From Taeniopygia guttata (Eukaryota; Chordata; Aves; Passeriformes; Estrildidae), in NCBI RefSeq assembly GCF_048771995.1, contig NC_133030.1, forward strand, positions 12,726,001 to 12,790,000: DNA of 64,000 bases, read 5' to 3'. The notes beneath the pieces are model-generated. The model did no database searches and had not been told where the DNA came from. It was given only the letters and a program-made list of their open reading frames with translations. Every line of letters begins with the position of its first letter. Within the stretch, counting starts at the first letter, position 1. The translations under genes and the position numbers were made by a program. Of the stretch, positions 22,352-34,200 are shown piece by piece.

Positions 22352-24616
22352 ATGAGCGACAACGATGACATCGAGGTGGAGAGCGACGTGAGTTGGGCCC
22401 CCAACCCCGGGACAACCCCTGGGATAACCCCCCGTGGCTCTTCCCCACATCAGGAGCTCTGGGAATGGGGTAATGTTTGGTTTGTGTGTGTTCTTCCTTC
22501 ATATGGCGGCGCCCCCCCACCACCACCATCTTCTTCCTCTTCCTCCTCGCTCCGGTCGGGGCTCCTCAGGAGGAGCAGCCGAGGTTCCAGTCCGCGGTAG
22601 GTCGCTGGGGGCCGCTCCGCAGCGCCCCGGGATGGGGAGCACGTGGGCGGGGGTGTGAGGGGGGCGGGATTTGGGGAGGGGGTGACATGGAAGGGCACTG
22701 GGGGAATGGGGAGCCTGGGGTGATGGGGGTGTTGGGCGTGTCCTGTGGGGATCGGGGTGTTGGGGTGACACCGGTGGGGTTGGGGTGCTGACGGGGACAC
22801 CAGTGGGGTTGGGGGTCTTTTCTGAGGGGAAGACACTTTTGGAGCTGGGGTCTTCTGCAGGGGCTGTGACATGGAGAGGGATCTGTGGGAATGGGGGTCT
22901 TGGGGGAGAAATCTGGGCTTGGGGGTTGTCCTGTGGGGATTCTTGGAAGGAGGGGACACCAATAGGACTGGGGGTCTTTTGGGGCAGAGGGTTGGGCTTG
23001 GAGAGGGGACACCTCTGGGCTTGGAGGTCTTATTTGGATCAAGGGCTGTGACACAGAAAGGGGATCCATGGAGTCATGTCTTCTGGGTTTGGGGATGTCC
23101 TGTGGGGCTGGGGGTCTTATGGGGGGGACACCAGTGGGGCTTGGGGTCGGGTGGAAGAGAGTCCAGGCCTCTTTAGGGGAGGGAGAGTGGGAGGCTTTCT
23201 AGGGTAAAGCGGGGGTGTTGGGGGGCATGATATGTGGGGCCGAGTCATTTGGGGGGGGTGGGGCTACATTTGGGGGCCCAGGGGGAACAACATAAGGGGT
23301 TGACAGAAGACATGGGGGGAGCTTGTGACTGGTTGGTTGGGGAGCAGGGGAGGAGGTGACCGTGTTCCACGGGGAAAGTGCCGTACCCCTCCCGGGGTCC
23401 GGAGGAGCTGCCCCGGCAGCAGGAAGCTGAGGAAACCGAAAGCACTGGGAGCCGCCTCCTTCCCACGCCCTCGCGGCCCAGCCAGAGGCATTACGGCCAC
23501 GGAACCGCCCTGGGGGCTCAGCTGAGCTCCCACAGCGATTCCCAGAGCGAATTTTAGGGGTGCAGGTGGTGGCCTCTTCCCAGTGCCACCCCTGTCCCCC
23601 CACTCCCAGGCCGACAAACGGGCTCATCACAACGCGCTGGAGCGCAAGCGCAGGGACCACATCAAAGATAGCTTCCACAGCCTGCGGGATTCCGTGCCCT
23701 CACTCCAAGGAGAGAAGGTGAGTTTATGGAGCGTGCTGGGGACACAGACAGCACCCACCCCTGCTCCAGGCTCCTCGATTTGGGACATTCCCGAGGCTCT
23801 CTTGCACCACGGGAGTCCCCAGTGAAGACCAGAGCCAGGGTGGGATGAGGCAGGTAAAATTTCAGTTTTCCCCCCTGGACTAGGTCTTTATCTTGCCTCT
23901 GGCTTTTCCCACTATTGCAACAGGCATCCCGGGCCCAAATCCTGGACAAAGCCACAGAGTACATCCAGTACATGCGCCGGAAAAACCACACACACCAGCA
24001 GGACATCGACGACCTCAAGCGGCAGAATGCACTGCTGGAGCAGCAAGGTTGTAGCTGAGATCTGGCTGGAGATGGGGTCTGGAAGGGTCTGAGATGCAGT
24101 CTGGGGCCTGGCAGGCTTTGGGAGCCAGGATCTGGCGTCCAGTAGGGTTTGGGATCCAAGATCCAGTGGGAGCTGGGGTCTGGCAGGAGATAATGATCCA
24201 TCAGAATCCAGATCGGGTGGAAGCTGAAATCACTGGGAGCTGGGATTTGGTGGGAGCTGAGGTCTGGCAGGACCAGAGTTTGGCAGGGTCTGGAATTCAG
24301 TGGGAGCTAGGGTCTGGCAGAATCTGTGGTCTAGAGGAGTTTGCATCCAGGATCCAGTGGGAGCTGTGACCTGTTGGGAGCTGGGCTGCAGGCAGGGCCA
24401 GATCCAGGGGTGACAGTGCTGTCCCTCACAGTGCGTGCGCTGGAGAAGGCCCGAGCCAGCGCCCAGCTCCAGGCCAGCTATCCCTCGGACAACAGCCTCT
24501 ACACCAACCCCAAGGGCAGTGCCATCTCCGCCTTCGACGGTGGCTCCGACTCCAGCTCCGACTCGGAGCCCGACGAGCCGCAGAACAGGAAGAAGCTGCG
24601 CATGGAGGCCAGTTAG
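22352..24616 (+). CDS. MAX: MAX, bHLH-zipper partner of MYC
   Basis: Obligate dimer partner of MYC, MXD and MNT proteins; binds CACGTG E-boxes in the nucleus. Five exons (22352-22387, 22570-22596, 23610-23717, 23924-24047, 24432-24616) give 159 residues, one fewer than human. The second exon is the 27-base cassette EEQPRFQSA whose inclusion or skipping makes the long and short Max forms. The basic region [20 protein letters not shown] keeps His28, Glu32 and Arg36 for E-box contact; helix-loop-helix and zipper follow ([19 protein letters not shown]). The tail RKKLRMEAS holds the nuclear localisation signal. The donor after exon 4 reads CAAG|GTTGTA, a weak site. Reading on past it gives Gly-Cys-Ser and a stop, so intron retention would make a Max that ends just after the zipper. 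Confidence 0.98.
22640..23190. repeat. G-rich minisatellite in MAX intron 2
   Basis: Units of about 25-60 bases such as ACACCAGTGGGGTTGGGGGT and TGTCCTGTGGGG. Long G runs make G-quadruplexes possible on the coding strand. Confidence 0.7.
24060..24400. repeat. Minisatellite in MAX intron 4
   Basis: Tandem units of roughly 20-45 bases with GGGAGCTGGGGTCTGGCAGG and GATCCAGTGGGAGCT. It starts right after the weak exon 4 donor. Confidence 0.7.
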
Positions 24617-25210
24617 GCCCCTCCGCCGCCCCCTGGCCTGCGGCAGGACTCGCTCCCTCCGCTCCTAGAAGCTCTTGGACTGCAGCTTCCCAGCCCTCCC
24701 CGGCCCCTTCCCTGCTCCCACGGCGCCGGCCCCGGGGGGAGCTGGCCAGGCCGAGCAGAAAGACTTGGGGGGGGTCAGGGAGACTCCCCCGCCAACTCCT
24801 CTCCGCTAGTGACCCCCCTCCCCTTCCCTCCTGGTTTTATAGGAGCATTTCTATTTATACCCGGGGACCAGTGCAGTCCAGAACGGGGAGGAGCCAGGCA
24901 GCCCCCCCTAAAAAAGGAGCAAGCACTGGGGGGGGGGAAATCTCCCTATTTATTTTCTCCGTGTGCAACTCCACCTGCCCGAGTCGGCGGAGCACAGAGC
25001 CAGGCTTGGGGGCTCCTTCCCCACTCCTCCCCTCCCTTGACCTTTCCCAACCTCCATGGCATTTTCCAAACTCCAGTGGCCCGTCCCTGACCCGTAGGTG
25101 CCCCTTTTTCCCCCCATTTTGATGCCATTCCATGGATCTAAGGTATGTTGTACATACTGCCCAGAGTTGTCTTGCAAGTTAAGGCTTCCCTTTACTATAA
25201 GACTATAAAT

Positions 25211-25216
25211 AATAAA
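25211..25216 (+). terminator. MAX poly(A) signal
   Basis: AATAAA about 595 bases after the MAX stop codon, followed by an A-rich run. The 3' UTR from 24617 has no other strong signal. Confidence 0.85.
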
Positions 25217-25369
25217 CAAAAAAAGCCAAAATTCCACTTATTTTATCCTTCCCTGTGGTTACCATGTGTTCTTGGAATGGGGGAAATTGGTGCCACCGCA
25301 TCCAGACATGGCATCACCTCCTGGCCCGCATCCCCGGGGCCACCAGCACACGGCGGGTGTGACTTCTGG

Positions 25370-25375
25370 TTTATT
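25370..25375 (-). terminator. FNTB poly(A) signal
   Basis: TTTATT on the plus strand is AATAAA for FNTB, about 200 bases after its stop. MAX and FNTB therefore end tail to tail with only about 150 bases between their signals. Confidence 0.75.
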
Positions 25376-25574
25376 GATGCCAAAAAGCTCTGCCAGAGCC
25401 CGTGTCCCACCGTGGCTCTGGCCAGGATGGCAGCAGGACACCAGGCCTGGAGCAGGCTGGATTTTGGTATTGCTAGCACCCTGAGCACCGTGCTCTGCCT
25501 GGCCAGGCGCCGCGGGGATGGGCTGTGCCGCTTGCTCCCGGGGCTCGGCACCCCGAGCCAGCAGCAGGACCCCC

Positions 25575-28500
25575 CTACTCGGCAGCGGATGCTGGATCCA
25601 GGCTGGGCACGGGATACTGCAGGAAGTGCATCACCGCCCTCGCCACCTTCTCCGGGGCGATGTTGTAGACGGGGTGTGTGGCCTGCTGTGGGAGAGAGAT
25701 GGTGCATGTTAGTCACAGAGTCCTGGAATGGTTTGGGTGAGAAGGCACCTAAGTCCAACCCACTGTGCACAGGGAATCTCTGCCATCCCAGGTTGCTCCA
25801 AGCCTGGTCCATCCTGGGTTTGGATGCTTCCAGAGACGGGGCAGCCACAGCTTCTCTGGGCAACCTGTGCCAAGGCCTCAGCACCCTCACAGGAAAGAAC
25901 TCCTTTCCCATATCCCATCTAAAATTCCCCTTTTCCAGTTTGGAGCCATTCCCCCTTGTCCTGTCACTCCAAGCCCTTGTCCAAAGCCCAACTCCAACTC
26001 CCTTGAAGCAGCTCTAGGCTCTCCCTGAAGGCTTCTCTTCTCCAGGCTGAACCCCAACTCTTTTCACTGCCATTGGATCTGCCTTTCTCAGTGCTGTGGA
26101 GCGCTGGAAGCTCATCCCTGCCCACCCCAGCGATGCCTAGCACTTACCAGGCAATTCTCAGGGATACCCAGGACCACCTCATTGTGGAGGTCTCCACTTC
26201 CAAAGTGCTGTGCAATGGCCAACCCACTCAGGCAGTAGCAGGTGTGATAAAAATCCCGGGATCTGCATGCAAGGAGATACTGGGATGCTGAGGGGGCATC
26301 TGGGCGTCCCTGATGCCAGGCAGCCCTGTGTTTCCCCCTGCACTCACTTTCCTGGCTTATCCAGCAGCCCTCCAGCTGGGCACTGGCAGCACAGGAGAAT
26401 GTATTCCTGCAGTGCCAGCTGGTCGAACATCCAGTGTGCCATGCTCAGCGCTGGATCGCCTGGAAGGGAAACCCAGAGGAGAAACACCAGAGAAATTGTC
26501 AAATCCCTCCAGATGCCATTCTGGGGACAGAGGAAGCCTGTGGCAACTCACCCCTGGCATGGAGCGCCCGATGGAGCAGGGGCAGGAGCCCGGCTTGCCA
26601 AAAGGAGTAACACCCATCCACCAGCTTGTTGCAGCGGCCCTGGAATCCGCCCTCGAAGCGCATCTGCCGCCCGGTCACCCAGTGCTGCAGGGCGATGGGA
26701 ACCAGTGTGGGACCAAAGATCCCCGGCAGGATGAGAGCCTCAGTATCCCAGAGAGGGGTCACCCACCAGCAGGCTCCGGAGGTTCAGCAGATGTTCCTGC
26801 TTGAGGATGACCAGCGCGGCCACGCCGCAGAAAGTGTAGCCGCCATGCGCCTCCATGCCCGGCACGCCGCCGATCCCACCCTCCCAGTTCTGGCACCTGT
26901 GAGAGCTGGGTCAGGGCAGCAGGGACACCGGGAATGTCATTCTCTGTCCCACATCTGTCCCCAGATCTCACCTGGCAATCCACTCGGCCGTGCCAGCGAA
27001 GAGTGTGGGTGTCAGGATGTTGGTCAGTGAGGCCACTGAGGCGGCGCAGTAGGCGCTCCTGCGGGAACAGGGTGCCCAGAGATTCAGGAGATAGGTGCTC
27101 AGGGATGTGGCACTGGCACCCCAAAGTGGTACCAGCTCCCTAAAATTACACTGGCTCCCCAAAATGCACAAGGTCCCTGTTCCAGCACTGGCTCCCTGCA
27201 ACAGCACCCTGTCATGGCAGTACCTTGTGTCACTGGTCCCCTGCCATGGCACCAGCACCCTAAAACAGCATTGGCTCCCCAGAACTACACCTCCCCATAG
27301 CATTGGCTCCCCACCACGGTATCAGCACCCCCAAATGGCATTGGTAGTCCAGTGTGGCACCAGACACTCCCCAAAATACAATGGCACTGGCTCCTCAGAA
27401 TGGCACCAGCTCCCAGCACTTGTTTCCCAAAACAGACTGTTCAAAACTGTACCCCAAATTACCAGTGGCTCTCCGCCATAGTACCAGCTCCCCAAAATGA
27501 TACTGGCTCCCAAAAACATCACCAGCTACCCAGCACCAAATCCCCAGAATGGCACCAGCTCCCCACCATAGCATCTGCTTCCAGCACTGGCTCCCCAAAA
27601 TGCCCAGACCCTCCAAAACAGCCTGTCCATGCAGCCGTCACCCACCTGACATCCACCTCTCCACCCACGTGCATGAGGAAGGAGCCATCCGGCTGCTTCA
27701 GCGAGTACAGGTATTCCAAGAGCTTCTTCCTGCAGGAGGCATGGCTGTGAGAGGGGGGGACATGCACCCCACCTCCCACCCAGCTCCTCTGGCCCCCGGA
27801 CCTGTCGATGACACTGAAGGCCTCCTCGGTGCCAATGATGCAGAGTGCGTTGACGGCGGCGTAGGTGGGGGCGAGGTGGGGGTGCTGGCCGGGACCCCCC
27901 CCAAATCCACCCTGGGGGCTCTGGCACCGCCTCAGGAATTGGCAGACACTGCAGGAAGGTGGGGAAGGGGCTCAGCGTCACCTGTGTCACCCCACTGGGG
28001 TGATGCATCCCCTCCCAGCCTCGTAAATCTCCCCGAGGTCGAAGCCGGGGGTGTCACCCTCCCATCTCCGTCGTCACGAGGAAGCCGCCGGAAGAATGGG
28101 CGGCATTGACGGTGGCAGGGAGACAAAGCGCTCCTTTGCTCTGGGGACAGCGGGAGGTGGCACCTCCGGAGTCACGCGGGTGGCCAGCAGCGACAGTGGC
28201 CATGGTGGGGTCCCCCCAGCTCTCCCCACTTACTCAGAGGCCACCGAATCGGGAATGGGCTCATCCAGCAGCTCCAGGCTGTGCAGGATCCAGTAGCAGA
28301 GCCAGGGGCGGCTGGCATCCAGACACTGCAGGGACAGAGGGGACAGTCAGCGAATGGCACTGGGCATGGCAGGAGCAGGCAGGAATGAGGAGACAGCCAG
28401 GAGAACCCCCAGATCATCGCTAGGATGCGCGTGGGCACACCGGGAATGCTGTGTCCACTCTGGGGCTGGCAAACCCCCGGCAACAAACAACCCTGGTGAC

Positions 28501-29760
28501 AGCCCCAGGGCAAGGGGTTCCCCTAGCCAGTGGCTCCAGGTAGCACAACTGGCATTCCCAGTACCTCGTAGGCTTCAGTGAGCTGCCGAAGACCTCTCTT
28601 CAGGTAATGGAAGTGCTTCTCCCGCTGCAGGACGTACCTGGAATACAGAGAGGATAGGATGAGCAGGCAGGGTGGCCTGAAAAAGCAGGGGGACAGTGGC
28701 AGGAGGGGCAGAATCCTACTGCAGCACCCACTGGGGTCAATGGGTCTTTTGGGATGGGAGTTCTTTATGGTTAGTGAGAGTTTTGATACTGACTGTGAGG
28801 AGTGATGATTTGTCTTGTAGGCATCATAGACCTCCTGCACGATGTCCTCCACCTTGGACTTGTAAGGAAAAATGGGAATACAGACTATGGTGAGCTCTGG
28901 GAAGAGGCTCCACACATCCCAAACATGATCCCTGCAACTTCTACCCCATCCCAGGGGTTTATCTGATTCACAGCCCCGTCTCATCCAGTAAAACCAAAGT
29001 AGGAATTCCCAGGAGCTTTGTACCCCAAATTATGCCAGAATCCAGCACCATCCCGTGCTGCTTTAGAAATACAGCTTGAATTTGGTTCAATGCAAGACTG
29101 TCATAGAAAACACTCTCTTCCTGCTCACGCTGGGGTAAGTGGGGACTTGGACACTCTAAGCCACGGTAATCCTCAAGGAAATACCCCAGGATCAGCCTCG
29201 GGGGTGAGGAGGGGCCGCACGGGGACCTGCCTTCATGGCACTGTGTTCCTGCCAGGGCACAATTGAGCAAGAAACCCATAGATTGGGAAACCCGGAGTCA
29301 CTTTTTACCCCATCCCAGCACCCAGGGGAGCTGCCAGGGGCTGGCTCAGGATAGAGGAACGGAGGGGAGAGTCTGGCTGCCCCAGGACCCCTCACCCTCC
29401 CCCAGCTGGTTCTGGGGGACGTGGAAGCTGCCGTGGCTGGCGGGCGGCAGCACCGCCGGGCCCCCCAAAACACTGGTCACTGTTGGGCTGTTTTCACAGG
29501 GGGTGTGGGGACAGTAGCTGCGTGGGGATACTGGGATAGGGATCATCCAACCCCACGGAACCCCTGAGCCCCGTCCCAGAGCCCAAAGCCCAGGCCCACA
29601 CCCCACCTCCACGACACCCCCAAAGCCCAGCCCCACGGTAGCCTGGCACCCCACAGCGCGCAGCGCAGCCCCCTGGTACCTGTTCGGCGGAGGTGCAGGT
29701 GCGCAGCCCATCGTCCCGCAGCCGCCGCCGCCCGCCGGAGCCGGGGGCCGCTCCCGCCAT
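25575..29760 (-). CDS. FNTB: Protein farnesyltransferase beta subunit
   Basis: Catalytic zinc subunit that, with FNTA, transfers farnesyl to the Cys of CAAX proteins. Twelve exons (29680-29760, 28794-28858, 28565-28637, 28234-28325, 27802-27948, 27646-27729, 26972-27058, 26767-26896, 26552-26684, 26348-26459, 26148-26262, 25575-25685) join in phase to 409 residues. The zinc ligands are all present: Asp276 and Cys278 in KLVDGCYSFW and His341 in DFYHTCYCLSGL, exactly 21 positions below human 297, 299 and 362. Repeats of the alpha-alpha barrel are easily seen (SPQGGFGGGPGQHPHLAPTY, NWEGGIGGVPGMEAHGGYTF). The N terminus MAGAAPGSGGRRRLRDD is shorter than and unlike the human one, then RTCTSAEQ aligns with the human exon 1 end. 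The start is the only ATG in the CpG island that fits. The human neighbours RAB15, GPX2 and CHURC1 follow. Confidence 0.96.
25720..26060 (-). mobile_element. CR1 LINE fragment in FNTB intron
   Basis: About 340 bases matching the reverse complement of CR1: TGGAATGGTTTGGGTGAGAA, GCCACAGCTTCTCTGGGCAA and CATTCCCCCTTGTCCTGTCA in the expected order. 5'-truncated and without a reading frame. Confidence 0.9.
27120..27610. repeat. Minisatellite in FNTB intron
   Basis: Units of about 21-25 bases with GGCTCCCCAAAATGGCACCA and CAGCACC, highly diverged. It fills most of the 586-base intron between exons 26972-27058 and 27646-27729. Confidence 0.75.
28865..29675. other. FNTB intron 1, nothing recognised
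   Basis: About 820 bases between the first two coding exons. No repeat family, RNA gene or extra exon was recognised. Confidence 0.4.
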
Positions 29761-29990
29761 GCTGCGGCCGCGGGGGCAGCGGGCGACGGCGGCCGGGAGG
29801 GGACGCGCGGCCGCTCTCCTGGCCACGCCCACAGCGCGCGGTCACGCCCCTCCCCGTGTGGCCACGCCCCTTCCCTGGTGGCCACGCCCCTTCTTTCCTG
29901 GTCACGCCCGGCCCGGCGCGCGTGCGCAGAGGAGCTCCCCTAGTCCCCTCCTCCCGGGGCCGCTGCGTCATCGTGATGTGACGTCATTTA
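29761..29990 (-). promoter_or_regulatory. FNTB promoter with KLF-box array and CRE
   Basis: CpG island upstream of the FNTB start codon. Between about 29820 and 29915 five closely spaced boxes of the form CCACGCCC or TCACGCCC occur, the KLF/Sp binding motif. TGACGTCA at 29979-29986 is a complete cAMP response element. A CR1 insertion begins about 20 bases beyond the CRE, limiting the promoter on that side. Confidence 0.7.
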
Positions 29991-30004
29991 TTGCATCATC
30001 GTAG

Positions 30005-30800
30005 TATCCATGGGTTGGGTTGATAAGAACCTGAAAACCCATCCAGTTCCACCCTGTGCCGTGGGCAGAGAGACCTTCCACTAGATCAGGTTGCTCCAGC
30101 CTGGCCTTGGATGCTTCCAGGCGTCTATATTTTCTCTCCAGTGCCTCACCACCCTCATTGTAAAGAAGTTCTTCCTAATATCCAATCCACACCTCCCCTT
30201 TTCCACTTCGGATACATTCCCCCTTGTCCTGTCAATCCACGGCCTCATCCCAAGTCCCTCTCCATCTCTCTTGGAGCTCCTTCTCTTCTCCAGGCTGAGC
30301 AATCCCAGCTCTCCCAGCCCGTTCTCAGCCCTTGGAGGATTTCTGTGGCTTCCTCTGGACTTGCTCCAGCAGCTCCCTGTCCTTCCCATGACAAGGACCC
30401 CAGGGCTGGACACAGTGCTCCATGTGGGGTTTCACCGGAGTGGGGCAGAGGAGGACAATCCCCCCTCACCTGTTGCCCATGCTGCCAAGTGACACAGCCC
30501 AGGACATGGGTGGCTTTCCAGGGCTGCCAGCACACGTCACCAGGTCATATTCAGCTTCTCATCCCCGTCAAATTCCTCTTATCTGGGCTGTTCTCCATCC
30601 CACCTCCCATCCTGCATTTATCTTGGGAATTGTCCTAATCCATGTACCAGCCCTGTCCTTGGCCTTGTTTACTCCCACAAAGTTCCCACGGGAATCTTGT
30701 CCCTGGACAACCTGGACAACTCACCCTTGTCCAGGTCCTGCTGGGTGCCATCCCATCCGTCCTAAGTGTCACCAGTCCTCTGGTGCAGCTCTATGTCACC
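30005..30800 (-). mobile_element. CR1 LINE, longest copy in window
   Basis: About 800 bases of CR1 in reverse orientation, starting near the element's 3' end (TTGGGTTGATAAGAACCTGA) and running through CACCCTCATTGTAAAGAAGT, CCCCAGGGCTGGACACAGTG, TGTCCTTGGCCTTGTTTACT to CCTTGTCCAGGTCCTGCTGG. It is 5'-truncated and without coding capacity. It lies between the divergent FNTB and RAB15 promoters. Confidence 0.88.
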
Positions 30801-30839
30801 CCAGTGTCCCCTGCTGCACCCCTTTGTCCCGTTCCCAAT

Positions 30840-31150
30840 GCCCCCAGAGCAATCCCGGGTACATCCCTGGTACTCCCAGAGCCCCGGGAGTTCCCGCTGA
30901 TCCCCCTGGTATATCGCCTGTCTCCCACCTCCGGTTTTCCAGAGCATCCTCAACATATCCTACGGTGCATTCCCGGCTCCGTCCCCCGTTCTCCCCAGCT
31001 CTCCTCTCAGTCCATCCCCCGTGTCACCGCCCAGTTCCCCACAGCATCTCCCGGTGTATCCCTGGTGTATCCCCGGTGTCCCCTCCCCGCTCCCTACAGC
31101 ATCCCCCGGTCCATCCCCGGTGTCGCCCCCCTCGTTTCCCCTCCCGGTGC
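30840..31150. repeat. Short degenerate repeat before RAB15
   Basis: Pyrimidine-rich units such as CCCCCGGTGTATCCCTGGTG and CCTACAGCATCCCCCGGTCC, roughly 25-50 bases. It runs into the RAB15 CpG island and 5' UTR. Confidence 0.55.
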
Positions 31151-31290
31151 CCCCTCCCGCCGCCGCTGCCCCCGCCCCGCCCCGCCCCGGTGCATCCCCC
31201 GGTGCCAGCCCGGCCCGGCGCGGCGGCGGCGCAGCTCGCGGCCCCGGAGCGGCCCCGGTGTGGCGGCGGCGGCGGCGGCCCGGGCCCGCC

Positions 31291-34200
31291 ATGGCCAAGC
31301 AGTACGACGTGCTGTTCCGGTTGCTGCTGCTCGGGGACTCGGGCGTGGGCAAGACCTGCCTGCTGTGCCGGTTCACCGACAACCAGTTCCACCCCGCCCA
31401 CATCTCCACCATCGGTACCGGCACCGGCAGCGCACGGCGGCCGCGGCGGCGGGAGCGGGGAAACGGGGAACCGGGAGCATCGGGGAAGCGGGAGCAGTGG
31501 GGAGGCGCAGCACCGGGGAAACGGGAGCATCGGGAAACCGGGCAGCCGGGAAGACTGGGAGCCGCAGCACCGTGGAAACGGGAAGCCACAGAACCGGGAG
31601 CACCGGGGAAACGGGGAGCCGCGGCACCGGGGAAACGTGAAACCAGGAGCATCAAGGAATCGGGAGCAATGGGGAGGCGCGGCACCGGGTAACCGGGAGC
31701 ACTGGGAGCCGCATTACCGGGGAAAAGGGAAGCCGGGGAGCTGGGGAGCCGTGGGCACCAGGAAACCGTGAGGACTGGGAAGCCGCAGTACCGGGGAAAC
31801 GGGGAAATGGGCAACGGGGGAGCGGGCAAACCATGGGAACTGGAGAAGCTGGAGATGCAGCAACCGAGAAACGGGAACCCAGGGGAGGGGAAATCCGTGG
31901 GCACCAGAGAACCGGGACTGCCGAGGATCTGGGAAGCCACAGGATCGGAAAAACGGGAAACCAGGGCACTCAGGAGTCGTGGGAACAGGGGAACCGGTGG
32001 TGGGCACGGGAAAACCGGGGCCACCGGGAAAGGGTTAACCGTGGGTACTGGGAGAGCTGCAACACTAGGAACATGGGGAAACAGGTAACCAGAGAACAGG
32101 AAAACCGGGCACCGGGGAGAGGGAAAACTGTGGGCACCGGGAGTCACAGCACTGGGAAACCGGGAAGCCGTGGGCATCAGGAAACGGTAAAACTGTGGGC
32201 ATCCACAAGCCGGGACCAGTGGGAAGCTGCAGCATAGGGAAACTGGGAAACCGGGGGCTCCGGAGAGCTCCCGGGAACCAGGAGCATCAGGGAGCCAGGA
32301 AATCATGGGCATGGGAGAATCAGGAGGACGAGGCACCTCTGGGGAGCCGGGAGCAGCATGCAGCTGGAAACTGAGAGCACTGGGCAGCCCCAGCACCGAG
32401 AAGCCGTAGCACTGGGGAACTGGGAGAGCTGGAGAGCTGCAGCACCAGGGGAACTGGGAGCACCAGGATCACCACCTGGCACCATCTGCAAGGCCAGGCA
32501 CTGGGTGTGGGGACCAGGACCAGGCCATGGTGGGGCGTGGAGTGGGTCAGAAGGAGTGAAGGGACCAGACGGCCCCCGGTGACAGCAATTCCTGCAAACA
32601 CCAGGACACCCCACAACCTCTCCCATTCCAATCCCAGGTGTCGACTTCAAGATGAAGACCATCGAGGTGGATGGGATCAAGGTGCGGATACAGATCTGGT
32701 GAGTGGCAGCACTGGATCCCGGGGGGAAGAGGGAAGAAATTTTGGGGGGGTCTGAGTCCTGCTCCCCCCACCCAAGGTAAGGGCTGAGCCCTGCCAAACT
32801 CATGCCATGGCTGGTGCTGTGGCACTGACCCGCTGTCGCTGGGCAGGGACACAGCTGGCCAGGAGCGGTACCAGACCATCACCAAGCAGTACTACCGGCG
32901 GGCACAGGTATGGGGGCTCCCTGTCCTGGTACACAGGAGAGGGGAAACTGAGGCACACTTTTGGGGTGTCAACAGCCACCCCCCACCCCCTACAGGGCAT
33001 TTTCCTGGTGTATGACATCAGCAGCGAGCGCTCCTACCAGCACATTGTGAAGTGGGCCAGCGACGTGGATGAGGTGGGGGTTCCCAAGGGTGGTCTGGAG
33101 GTTTCCCAACCGTGTTGGGAGGGGTTCTTACACTGTTCCCCCTCCCAGTACGCACCCGATGGTGTCCAGAAAATCCTCATCGGGAACAAGGCGGATGAGG
33201 AGCACAAGAGGCAAGTGCCCAAAGAGCAAGGGCTGCAGGTGAGCGGGGGCTGCTGTGTGCCCCCACCCCAGGGGGCAGGACCTCTCCTGCACCCCCAGCA
33301 TGGCCAGCCTCATCCTGAGCCCCCTCTGCACTCGGGACCCCCACAGCCCTCCTGCAGCCCTACCTCTATCTGGGACCCCCAAGCCTCCCCAACCCCTCCC
33401 AGCATGACCAGGGACCCCCACCTTCTGCAGTCTGAACCCAGGCATTCCAAAACTACCTCCCCCAGTATCCAGGAACCCTCTTCCCCTCCATCCCTGCAGT
33501 GGTTTTGCACCCTCAAGGCTCCCTCCTCCCCACTTGCAAAATGTTCAGAGACCCCTAACCTCTCTCCTGCACCCCTGAAGCACACAGTGACCTCCTCGGT
33601 GTCCCCCTTGGGACCTCTTGACCCTCAAAGCACACAGTGCATCTCCCTGCAATCCCAGGATGGCCAGACCCTCCACAAGTCCCCCTGCATTCCACATGGA
33701 CCCCAACAGCCTTCCTGCAGTCCTACCTGTATCCAGGGGCCCCCAAACATCCCTACCTGTATCCAGTGACCCCTCCCATGCTCCTGCAGTCTGAACCCAG
33801 GGACCACTGACCTCCCCCTGCAGTTCCAGAGCACCCAGGAAACCCATTTACTGCCCAGTGCTACCCCAGGGCGTCCAACAACTCCCAACCCCTCCCTGCA
33901 CCTCCACCGTGCTCCTCTGCCCCCCTAAAGCACCCAGTGTCTCTCAGTATCCCTACCAGTGACCTCTGGACCCCAAAGCATCCAGTACCCCTCCCAGGGC
34001 CCCCTGCACCCAACCCCAGATGTGCCCCTATGCCAGCCCCCCCTGCAGCTCTCCTGTCTGTCCATACATGGCTATTCACGTTCCAGAGAGGGGGGAAGGG
34101 GTATTGAATCCCCCCTCCCCCCAAATCACGCTACTCCCCCTCCCTGCCAAACCCCTGGTGCCACAGCTGGCCAGGGAATACGGGATGGATTTCTACGAGA

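Noticed and set aside
30422-32396. Long open frames over the RAB15 upstream region (449 codons plus, 478 codons minus)
   Set aside because: They run through CR1 sequence, the CpG island, RAB15 exon 1 and the intron 1 repeat. Low stop density comes from GC and repeat content.
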